A stretch of 13,553 nt of DNA from Tethybacter castelli (GCA_036679665.1 JAZHEJ010000052.1:1-13553); one strand, 5' to 3'; shown: positions 1 to 5,878, counted from the stretch's first letter. Numbers and translations: made by a program. Notes: a model not told the origin generated them from the sequence alone.

Positions 1-13
1 TTATAACACTTTT

Positions 14-1477
14 TTACACCCAACTAGGTATATAGCCTGATCGAGGATGTGCCTCATCGGCAATCTTGATCCATCCAGCTTCCTTGCTTTTTCTTATAAC
101 CACAGAAACTAGGGAAACATTGTTGCTATCAATACCAAAGCGGGTACGCAAAGATGAATTGGTCATATTTTCTTTGGCTAAATATTTCAGAACGGAATGA
201 TAATAACAAGCGCTAATCCGTTCTTGGTCGGTCATGTCTTTGAATTTTTTTGGCCCATACATAATTACTCGTGTTGAACCATGCTCAGATCTGATTTGTG
301 GAGACGGTGCGACAACATCTGTTTCAAAAAATCCAAAGACTCTATCAAGGCCAGTACCTGCTTCCTCGCAAAAATCCATTCGCCGCATTAATGCCGCGAT
401 GGCTTCGTTGCGAGAACAAGGCGGTAGATCTATCATCCTATCGGTCTCTATCAAGGACTGACCTGGATTTGAGATTTCAATTCGATCGTGGAAAAGTTCA
501 ATTAAAGGGCTGGAACCGGTGATTGTCATGTCTTGGTGAATCAACGCGTTTAAGATTAACTCTCGCAACGCGCGTATCGGAAACAGCGGCCTGGCTTTAC
601 GAAATATTGGATCAATATGCTCATGTTCCGGCATCATTCCTTTAATGATATCCATAAATTCTTCAAAGCCATTGGCGTAACCTTTTTGGCTGTCAAAGCG
701 ACGTATGACAGTGGCATTTTTATCCTTGCCGTCGTACGCAATAAAACGGAGCCCCTTGCGATCGATTGAGCTTGTACTTCTAAAATCTCTCAAATCGTTG
801 GCAAACAAAATGGCTCCCAGATTCAAGATATTCCATTTGGCACCCGCATCTGAAGCGATAAGCTTATCTGTTTGCAACTTCTTGAGAATATCATCGTTGC
901 GGTCAGGACATATTTGCTTTGTCAGTCGAAAATAAGCTTGGTAGTCTAGGATTTCCCTAACGAAGTCGCCTTTAACGTAATTGATTACACTCGCTTTTTC
1001 CCACGTATAAGGACGTAGCTTCTCAATAAGTTGTTGGAATTTTTGTGGGCGACCAGTAAGCTTCGTCACGTGGCTACCTTGCCTTACGTACTGAATGTTT
1101 CTGAAAGACACCGGCATCAAATACGTCGCCGGTATCTCAAGAAGAACCAGTCGTCCCTCTGGATGTTCGACGATGCGAAAATCGACAGAAATTTCCGGTT
1201 CTAGCTGACTTGTCAGCCAAAGACCAAAATCCTGATTTTCCACTTTTTCTGTATCTGGATTAAATTTTGTGCCGATAATGTTGTGGCTACCGTCTTTTAT
1301 GCCCCACACGACATACGCGTTTTTTTTATCGGCGATGCAAGCAGAATTGGACAAAGCAGAACATAATTCTCCAATCTTTTCATGATTGACAAAATTACTC
1401 TTAAACTCGAGCCATTCGCATTCACTCGGTTGTTTCCTGAGATCGTCTACTAAATCTATATCGCGTTCGTGGTCCAT
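14..1477 (-). CDS. AlbA_2 (Schlafen-type) DNA-binding domain protein with RecG-like C-terminal half
   Basis: About 487 aa. Residues ~21-140 match the AlbA_2/Schlafen fold: EWLEFKSN near the start, then the VVWGIKDG strand-turn and a Y-V-R-Q-G-S segment. Residues ~295-390 carry the GHKL-like 'ATP-dependent DNA helicase RecG C-terminal' pattern (ALRELILNALIHQD, then IEISNPG and EEAGTGLDRVF). The last ~65 residues look like a winged helix (SSLRTRFGIDSNNVSLVSVVIRKSKEAGWI). Proteins of this build are usually annotated as putative transcriptional regulators or RecG-like proteins and often sit in accessory or defence-rich DNA; no helicase motor is present. The ATG at 1477 is preferred because the domain starts soon after it. 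An in-frame TTG at 1525 would add 16 residues and a GTG at 1483 would add two. No strong Shine-Dalgarno is seen. Family call is secure; function is not known. Confidence 0.85.
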   Translation of the reverse strand: MDHERDIDLVDDLRKQPSECEWLEFKSNFVNHEKIGELCSALSNSACIADKKNAYVVWGIKDGSHNIIGTKFNPDTEKVENQDFGLWLTSQLEPEISVDFRIVEHPEGRLVLLEIPATYLMPVSFRNIQYVRQGSHVTKLTGRPQKFQQLIEKLRPYTWEKASVINYVKGDFVREILDYQAYFRLTKQICPDRNDDILKKLQTDKLIASDAGAKWNILNLGAILFANDLRDFRSTSSIDRKGLRFIAYDGKDKNATVIRRFDSQKGYANGFEEFMDIIKGMMPEHEHIDPIFRKARPLFPIRALRELILNALIHQDMTITGSSPLIELFHDRIEISNPGQSLIETDRMIDLPPCSRNEAIAALMRRMDFCEEAGTGLDRVFGFFETDVVAPSPQIRSEHGSTRVIMYGPKKFKDMTDQERISACYYHSVLKYLAKENMTNSSLRTRFGIDSNNVSLVSVVIRKSKEAGWIKIADEAHPRSGYIPSWV

Positions 1478-1550
1478 AAGCACTATCAGCTTTCTTTGCA
1501 AACCAAGTATATTACAAATAAACAATTCTTATCTATGCGCTGGTGCCGCA

Positions 1551-1588
1551 ATTTGGTATTTTGCACACCAAATCTCAGGCAACCTGAG
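1551..1588. promoter_or_regulatory. two adjacent inverted repeats upstream of the AlbA_2 gene (candidate operator)
   Basis: ATTTGGT (1551-1557) pairs with ACCAAAT (1567-1573) across 9 nt. It is directly abutted by CTCAGG (1574-1579), CAA, CCTGAG (1583-1588). Both are perfect and lie 74-111 bp before the ATG of the leftward AlbA_2 gene. The gene encodes a putative winged helix, so autoregulation at these sites is possible. That role is inferred; only the symmetry is seen. Confidence 0.35.
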
Positions 1589-1714
1589 CACGGTATCGAT
1601 AGCTGGCTAATTATTCGGAACACGGATGTTCATACCATGTATAACCGTTAGCATCTTTAAACGAAACATTACTAGTAGCCTACTTTTGCGGTTAATAATA
1701 TAAGTTTCATAAAG

Positions 1715-1776
1715 AAAATTACAATTATTTAGTTAAAAATGTAAATTTAGTGTTTTGACTAAATAATTGTAATTTT
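1715..1776. repeat. 62-bp AT-rich inverted repeat with perfect 19-bp arms
   Basis: The left arm AAAATTACAATTATTTAGT (1715-1733) is the exact reverse complement of 1758-1776. After one mismatch the stem continues for four more A-T pairs. It lies between the AlbA_2 gene and the first ATPase remnant, three bases before that remnant's GTG. It has no G+C stem core, so it is a poor intrinsic terminator. A MITE-like relic or a protein-binding or cruciform site are alternatives. No target-site duplication was recognised. Confidence 0.7.
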
Positions 1777-1779
1777 GTT

Positions 1780-1980
1780 GTGGGAAATAATCCTAACCGG
1801 ACCTGGTGCCTACCATACTTCCCCTTATCTTGCCGGTCGCAGCAAGGAAAAAACGAGTTTCGCCAATTATTGAAGCAAACCTGGATTTTAGAAAATATGA
1901 TTCTTACCGGTATTCGCGGCATCGGTAAAACCGTATTGATGCGTGAAGTTTTTAGCAAGGATGCGGTAGATAACGATTAG
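1780..1980 (+). pseudogene. frameshifted N-terminal remnant of an AAA-type ATPase (Walker A only)
   Basis: The family opens with an NPFxPG...PYLAGR signature followed by a Walker A such as ILTGxRGxGKTVL. Here the pieces lie in two frames. NNPNR is read from 1786. After one extra base at 1801 the frame from 1802 gives PGAYHTSPYLAGRSKEK. A second shift in the six-A run (1848-1853) restores the first frame, giving NEFRQLLKQ, then ENMILTGIRGIGKTVLMREVF to a TAG at 1978. Walker A is GIRGIGKT. Everything downstream (Walker B, sensor motifs, several hundred residues) is absent. No other part of the gene is seen in the window. Two independent frameshifts plus truncation make this a decayed gene, not a small protein. 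The family assignment rests on remembered sequence signatures. Confidence 0.75.
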
Positions 1981-2024
1981 CTTGCTTCAATCAATAACTT
2001 TTAGCAATATATAAATAATATAAT

Positions 2025-2193
2025 TATACTTAGATAAATTAAATATTACAACATTTATTTATAATTATCAATAAGTTAAGCTATATTGTTAAATTTGTGT
2101 AAATATACTTTAATAAAATAAACATTACATATTTTATTCTTAGTTATCAATTAGTTGTATTGTAAAATTTATATAAGTATACTTATATAAATT
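2025..2193. repeat. imperfect tandem repeat (79 and 74 bp units) with palindromic cores
   Basis: TATACTT-A/T-rich units begin at 2025, 2104 and 2178 (last copy partial). Within units 1 and 2 the blocks ATTACA, TTATCAAT-AGTT and TATTGT-AA recur in the same order. The third start is the centre of a perfect 28-bp palindrome (2166-2193, half-site AATTTATATAAGTA); the two earlier copies are degenerate forms of it. The array sits between the two ATPase remnants and is almost free of G+C. It could be an operator array, iteron-like sites or a decaying mobile-element end; the sequence does not decide. Confidence 0.65.
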
Positions 2194-2407
2194 GGACAAA
2201 CTGGTGCTTGCTAACGAGATAAAAGACAGGTTGGCTGGTGGAAATCCATGGTGGACAACCAAAAAACCACCGAAGGAAGCAGATTATCCTGAGCGAATTT
2301 TTTTTGAGAAACTAGCTAATATAGCGTTGAACTGGAATCTGCGCAGATCAGTTGTATTACTAGGAGCGCTTCGGGTCGGTAAAACTGTTATGCTAAAGCA
2401 ACCATGA
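2192..2407 (+). pseudogene. N-terminal remnant of a second P-loop ATPase (AAA_14-like), truncated after Walker A
   Basis: About 71 codons from a TTG at 2192, whose first bases lie inside the palindrome. The reading contains GNPWW, then PERIFFEKL and RRSVVLLGALRVGKTVMLKQ. This is the N-terminal layout of bacterial AAA/DUF4143-type ATPases, whose P-loop is normally GPRRVGKT; here the second and third positions are A-L. The reading ends at a TGA (2405-2407) three residues after KQ, so helicase-like core, Walker B and C-terminal domain are all missing. Intact relatives run to roughly 400 aa. It is a different family from the remnant at 1780. A short translated peptide cannot be excluded, but loss of nearly the whole ATPase favours a pseudogene. 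Confidence 0.7.
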
Positions 2408-2457
2408 GAGGCCACAACCTTTCAGCAGTTTAAATAAACAATGAACAAAAAACTGAA

Positions 2458-2571
2458 ATGGAAGAATGGTTTAGACGAGAAAAGGAATATGAGCGAGTGG
2501 TTTATGCAATTACCATAATCCTAATTCTTTTAATGGTTAGCCCTTTCTTTTGGTTTCTAATATCGAAATGA
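2458..2571 (+). CDS. small single-span membrane protein (37 aa)
   Basis: Reads MEEWFRREKEYERVV, then an uninterrupted hydrophobic stretch from about residue 16 to 35 (AITIILILLMVSPFFWFLI) and a final SK. The charged head followed by one strongly hydrophobic segment is a typical small membrane protein layout. Its TGA overlaps the ATG of the next gene in a 4-bp ATGA (2568-2571), which is strong support for translation and for coupling of the two genes. No clear Shine-Dalgarno precedes 2458. An in-frame stop at 2431 bars a long extension. I recognise no family. It may assist export or anchoring of the secreted neighbour, but this is inference. Confidence 0.55.
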   Translation: MEEWFRREKEYERVVYAITIILILLMVSPFFWFLISK

Positions 2572-3035
2572 CTAAGATCAAAACTCTGCTAGCGGCCGTG
2601 TTGCTGACCACAATCGCGGTCAATGCTAAACCTGTTAACGCTTGGGAGTATTTTACAATCCAAGATAGGCTTGACGATAGCATCTCTCATTTTTTAAGCT
2701 TATATTCAAAGGATGGCTCCATAGTTATGTTGATTAGTTGTATAGACAACCTCACCATTTTTAGTATCGGATCAGAATATTCCAATATGAATGATGTTGA
2801 AGAAGTGCATTTTCGCAAGGACAAAGAGAAAGCTTTTACTCTTAAAACCTATTTACTTCCTGATCACTCTAATTTGCTCTTTAGCGAACCCATTGATTCC
2901 ATTAAGAGATTTTTTGGTGGATGGAATTTATATATGCGAACATCAACTAGGTATGGTGACAGGATAGAAGCCGACTTTTATATCTTTGGTTTGGAACCAA
3001 AAATCATGCCTATTCGCAAACACTGCAACTGGTAA
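2568..3035 (+). CDS. secreted protein with VasI/TagO-like pattern (155 aa)
   Basis: Starts at the ATG that overlaps the upstream stop (ATGA). Residues 1-25 form a Sec signal peptide: KIK head, LLAAVLLTTIAV core and VNA before W26 (VNA at 18-20 is an alternative cleavage site). The mature part has the order seen in the type VI secretion-associated VasI/TagO group: a D-rich start, a strand ending in Cys58, an F-R-x-D segment (82-85), L-Y-M-R followed by ADFYIFGLE (135-143), and a terminal C-x-W (Cys153-Asn-Trp155). The two cysteines could form a disulfide. This match is by motif spacing only, and no type VI genes are in the window, so it may simply share the fold. It is the middle gene of a tight trio. 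Confidence 0.65.
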   Translation: MTKIKTLLAAVLLTTIAVNAKPVNAWEYFTIQDRLDDSISHFLSLYSKDGSIVMLISCIDNLTIFSIGSEYSNMNDVEEVHFRKDKEKAFTLKTYLLPDHSNLLFSEPIDSIKRFFGGWNLYMRTSTRYGDRIEADFYIFGLEPKIMPIRKHCNW

Positions 3036-3039
3036 GGAG
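3034..3039 (+). promoter_or_regulatory. strong Shine-Dalgarno AAGGAG overlapping the upstream stop
   Basis: AAGGAG shares its first two bases with the TAA of the secreted-protein gene and sits 7 nt before the ATG at 3047. It is the best ribosome-binding site on the left side of the window. It fixes the start of the short frame at 3047 and couples it to the preceding gene. Confidence 0.7.
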
Positions 3040-3046
3040 TAACACT

Positions 3047-3371
3047 ATGAGGATCAACAAACAGGAACTTGCGATTCGCCTGGCGATTTTGTTCAAGCGT
3101 TTCGGGCCGCCTTTTTGACGGAGAGGAAATCGGTCTGACGCTGTCCCTCTACGGAATAGATAAGGACGGCGTGGATTACGGCAAAGTTTTCGCCGAGGCG
3201 GACAGAGTTTTGCGAGAGAATTCCGAGCATGTCAATCACATGATGGAAGCCGGTGCCAGAGTTTTGTCGAACGCTCTCGAAAACATGGGTGCGTTTGCAA
3301 CGCATAGTGTTGCAACGTTATTGCACTATCTTAATGCTTGGGCATTACTTAGTTGTTCACTTGCACGGTGA
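3047..3371 (+). CDS. split ORF, possible +1 frameshifted protein of 107 aa
   Basis: The frame from ATG 3047, which has an ideal ribosome-binding site, codes 23 residues (MRINKQELAIRLAILFKRFG then PPF) and stops at TGA 3116-3118. Skipping one T at TTT-TGA-C continues as DGEEIGLTL and runs to TGA 3369-3371, giving a 107-aa product. Its middle (KVFAEADRVLRENSEH to about ALENM) looks like amphipathic helix. Before 3117 the downstream frame has only an ATG at 3069 without a ribosome-binding site, so the two halves probably belong together. Possible explanations are programmed +1 frameshifting, a degenerate gene, or a base error in GGG or TTTTT. The last ~28 residues lie over a hairpin cluster and look less protein-like. 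No family recognised. Confidence 0.5.
3290..3347. other. cluster of three small hairpins
   Basis: TGCGTT-TGC-AACGCA (3290-3304), ATAGTG/CACTAT (3304-3309 with 3324-3329) and TAATGC-TTGG-GCATTA (3332-3347) follow one another at the 3' end of the split ORF. None is followed by a T run, so a classical intrinsic terminator is not supported. An RNA-protective or Rho-related 3' end is possible. Confidence 0.4.
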
Positions 3372-3381
3372 TTAATATGAT
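3353..3381 (+). promoter_or_regulatory. candidate sigma-70 promoter upstream of the autotransporter
   Basis: TTGTTC (3353-3358), a 17-bp spacer and TATGAT (3376-3381) give four of six and five of six consensus bases. A second consensus -10, TATAAT at 3445-3450, lies closer to the gene but has only a poor -35 (GACAAC, 3422-3427). Either could drive the gene at 3603. Confidence 0.35.
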
Positions 3382-3602
3382 GTCGCAAATATTACTTACA
3401 TCGTTTTAGACAGAACATAACGACAACTATGACGCTAACTCAACTATAATGACCGCCGTGCAACGTAAAACTTATACGTTTCACAAGCGTAAAACTACAC
3501 AAACATATTTGGCTTCAGGGGAAGGAGATAAGCCGCTTTTACCGCGCTGCAATTACGGCGGCGCAATCCACAATAAATATCGGTGTTATCAAAACAGCGC
3601 TG

Positions 3603-5102
3603 GTGGCTACGTGCGTGCTATTGTTTGCGAGCGATACCATCCACGCGCAAGTAATGCGCCCACTTCCGGTGGCGACAGTAGCTTCTTTGGATGGCGGATT
3701 ACGAATAAGCTGGCGCGAAGTCGGAAGTGAAACGGCAAACAGTTATATGGCCGTGGCGATCGGCAACGGCCAGAACGAAAGTTGCGTTCCAATTCCTCCG
3801 GAAATTTTTAGCTGTGTGATTGACGGCCTGACCAACGGTAGCGACTATATCGTGCAAGTGCGCGGGGTGTATGTCGGCGGCGAAACTGCTACTTCGCTTG
3901 CGGTCACCGGCACGCCGAATTTACCAACAATACCCAATACGACCGCGGCACGTCGCTGGTTAGCGGATTTTGCAACTAATACCGCTTTTGCTGCGACCAA
4001 CTTCATACGGCGGACAACACTGACACCAACGCAGGTTGGGCAAAGCACACCCGCAAAAGGAGCTTGGCAAATATTCGGTGACATAAGTCACCAAAGCTTG
4101 CGAGGCAACGCACCTGGTGATAATGGATATTCAGGATCTGCCAATTCTGTTTTGGTCGGAGCTAGCCGCACTACTACTGCCGCACAGTTCGGTGTGGCGC
4201 TCGTGCATGCGGAAGGACGCGGTGAAGCTGGTGCGACACGCGCCGCAACGAATGCGCGCCAGACCGGCACGCTAATCTTTGCCGGCAAACGCTTCGACTC
4301 TCGAGTTAACACGTGGGCCTTGCTTGGAGCGGGAATTGGCAAACTTGACGAAACAACAGATCTGCTTTCGCAAAGCGACTACGATATATGGCATGCCGGT
4401 GTCGGTGCAGAAGCTTTACTAGACGACTCTGATGACACCGACGCGCAACTTGGCATCGACGTGATGTATGCCGCGATCGATAGTGAAAATCGCGCGCAAG
4501 TCGATCTGAACAGCAATAACTGGCGCGCTAAAACATATCTGGCCCTTGACAAGACTTTTCAAATTAAACAACAGCGGACATTGACGACATCCGGCGAGCT
4601 TGCGCTACGCTATGACCACGGAGACCTGCGTGAAGGATTGGGATTGGAAATCGGCGCGGGACTAAACTACGCTAACCTTGACAGCGGCATTACCGCTCGC
4701 TTGCATGGCCAATGGTTGGCAGTTCACGCAGAAGATCAAACCGGGAACTGGAATATGAGCGCAAGCGCAGGTTACGATGCACGTGCCAGCGGCGGTAAAT
4801 GGCAACTGGTGCTGAAAAGTCACGCAGGCGAATCGAATGACTCGACCGTAAGTAATTCTCATGCGTTTTCTGGTATCGATATGGATCTCATCGGCGCAGG
4901 TTATGCATTGGCAAAAGCTACGCGTTTGGAACCATTCGTAGGAACGAGTGCCCAAGCGCATAGACAGTACGCGGTTCGTACAGGCATTAGGCTCAAGCAA
5001 CCTAGTGAACGAATTTTTTTAGAATTTTCCTTGCGAAGGATAACGAAACCCCAATCAAACGTGTCGAACGAAGTATGGTTATTATTGGAGCACAGGTATT
5101 GA
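3603..5102 (+). CDS. FnIII-domain protein with C-terminal autotransporter beta-barrel
   Basis: 499 aa from a GTG. A signal-like stretch ends in IHAQ (~residues 1-16). Residues ~18-106 read as one fibronectin type III domain (LRISWREVG, then GLTNGSDYIVQVRGV). After a short linker, residues ~150-499 form an autotransporter barrel: alternating amphipathic strands, ALRYDHGDLREGLGLEIGAGL, YANLDSGITARLHGQWLAVH, and a C-terminal strand ending in LLEHRY with the expected aromatic last residue. The product should sit in the outer membrane. The passenger is tiny, so only the FnIII module would be displayed. The start is doubtful. The frame is open back to 3453, and those residues (ISRFYR..., IKTALVATCVLLF) complete a better signal peptide with a positive head, yet that stretch contains no ATG, GTG or TTG. 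A good GAAGGAG at 3521-3527 is in that upstream stretch. A mutated start, an indel or a non-canonical start is possible. Confidence 0.8.
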   Translation: MATCVLLFASDTIHAQVMRPLPVATVASLDGGLRISWREVGSETANSYMAVAIGNGQNESCVPIPPEIFSCVIDGLTNGSDYIVQVRGVYVGGETATSLAVTGTPNLPTIPNTTAARRWLADFATNTAFAATNFIRRTTLTPTQVGQSTPAKGAWQIFGDISHQSLRGNAPGDNGYSGSANSVLVGASRTTTAAQFGVALVHAEGRGEAGATRAATNARQTGTLIFAGKRFDSRVNTWALLGAGIGKLDETTDLLSQSDYDIWHAGVGAEALLDDSDDTDAQLGIDVMYAAIDSENRAQVDLNSNNWRAKTYLALDKTFQIKQQRTLTTSGELALRYDHGDLREGLGLEIGAGLNYANLDSGITARLHGQWLAVHAEDQTGNWNMSASAGYDARASGGKWQLVLKSHAGESNDSTVSNSHAFSGIDMDLIGAGYALAKATRLEPFVGTSAQAHRQYAVRTGIRLKQPSERIFLEFSLRRITKPQSNVSNEVWLLLEHRY

Positions 5103-5113
5103 ACCATCAATAC
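5096..5113 (+). other. hairpin over the autotransporter stop codon
   Basis: GTATTGA-ACCA-TCAATAC is a perfect 7-bp stem with a 4-nt loop that contains the TGA at 5100-5102. No T run follows, so it is at best a weak or Rho-assisted 3' end. Confidence 0.35.
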
Positions 5114-5574
5114 ATTCAGTACCTGGATTAAAACTTAGCTAGATTAGATTGGATCAATCCGCGCAAATTAAATGCAACTAACTCTCCCACGTTATGCTGT
5201 CCCAAGACAAATCGACGTTAATTAAACTGTAAAATCAACACGTAATAGGAAATATAATATTTTTACCTAAAATTAAGAATATTCTTGTAAATTTATATAA
5301 TATTATTTGATATTGTGTTCGAAATACACTTTATGGGAGGATTAACGAAACCCCTTTTCCCCCGGTGTCGGCACCCAACCTTCAACACTTGCCGGAAGAC
5401 AAAACAATATAGCAACATCGGCTAATTTGCACATATGCAAATGTAATATAAGCAGTTTTAATCAAAAAATAACGAATATATATAGAAATTTTACTCACAC
5501 ATATATATGTGTATTTCTTCGCTACTTTTTTATTTATATTCATTAGATTTTGCTAACTCAGAGCTAATCCTTAG
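5114..5574. other. AT-rich intergenic region with short palindromes, no gene seen
   Basis: No convincing coding sequence. It holds AAGAATATTCTT (5275-5286, perfect), ATTTGCA-CATA-TGCAAAT (5425-5442, perfect arms) and ACACATATATATGTGT (5497-5512, perfect). A G/C-containing patch at 5335-5400 can be read as a 30-codon ATG frame but shows no recognisable protein. The symmetrical sites could be operators. The operon to the right runs towards this region, so its promoter is not here. Confidence 0.5.
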
Positions 5575-5826
5575 TTCGATCACTTTATTTCGTTTTACTA
5601 CAACACACTTGGTTACAAGCTGGGTTTCGCTACCGCTTCGAGTGCCGCCGCTGCGAAAAAAGCCATGAAACTGATTGCCGTCACCAGCAACGGCCACAAT
5701 ATTTCAAACGCGATTGACGGCGTACCGACCCAGCTCACGAGTTGTCGAATGCGACAACCCGCAGAACAACCCCGCGGTCACATCAGCATCAATATCCTGA
5801 TCTTACAATCGTTCAAGACACACTAA
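5575..5826 (+). pseudogene. possible coding remnant, 84 codons, identity unknown
   Basis: Base composition becomes G+C-richer at about 5610 and one rightward frame stays open from after TAG 5572 to TAA 5824. It includes an alanine-rich helix-like run (ATASSAAAAKKAM) and KLIAVTSNGHN, which recalls the strand-turn of SIS sugar-phosphate-binding domains, but the match is far too short to name a family. An ATG at 5665 without a ribosome-binding site would give 53 aa. A perfect hairpin, GTTGTCG-AATG-CGACAAC (5741-5758), lies inside the frame, which argues for decay or non-coding function. A gene scrap is my best guess, with low confidence. Confidence 0.25.
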
Positions 5827-5855
5827 TTATGGTTTGTGCACGATGTAAAGTAAAT

Positions 5856-5878
5856 AGCCGATGGCTCTTGATTTTTTT
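5856..5878 (+). terminator. weak candidate terminator between convergent units
   Basis: AGCC-GAT-GGCT (5856-5866) is followed by CTTGA and seven T residues (5872-5878), readable in the rightward direction. The stem is only 4 bp plus two more pairs beyond a mismatch, so it would be weak. It touches the TAA of the leftward ATPase gene; no good T-run terminator for the leftward operon was found. Confidence 0.25.

Noticed and set aside
2025..2193. CRISPR array
   Set aside because: The repeat units are long (74-79 bp), imperfect, AT-only-like and only two and a part in number; no spacer logic and no cas genes.
3449..3730. Rightward 93-codon open frame overlapping the start of the autotransporter gene
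   Set aside because: Residue content shows no protein pattern and it overlaps the well-supported autotransporter frame by more than 120 bp; treated as a shadow frame.
4662..5000. Leftward 112-codon open frame inside the autotransporter gene
   Set aside because: Antisense to strongly patterned beta-barrel coding sequence; cysteine-rich composition typical of a reverse-strand shadow.
5038..5353. GGAT-AACGAAACCCC occurring near 5038 and, with one extra T, near 5338 as an attachment-site pair
   Set aside because: Only about 15 bases with an indel, one copy inside the barrel gene; no integrase or element between them.
5335..5432. 30-codon ATG frame starting MGGLTKPLF in the AT-rich spacer
   Set aside because: No ribosome-binding site, Cys/Arg-rich composition without a recognisable protein pattern, no coupling to a neighbour.
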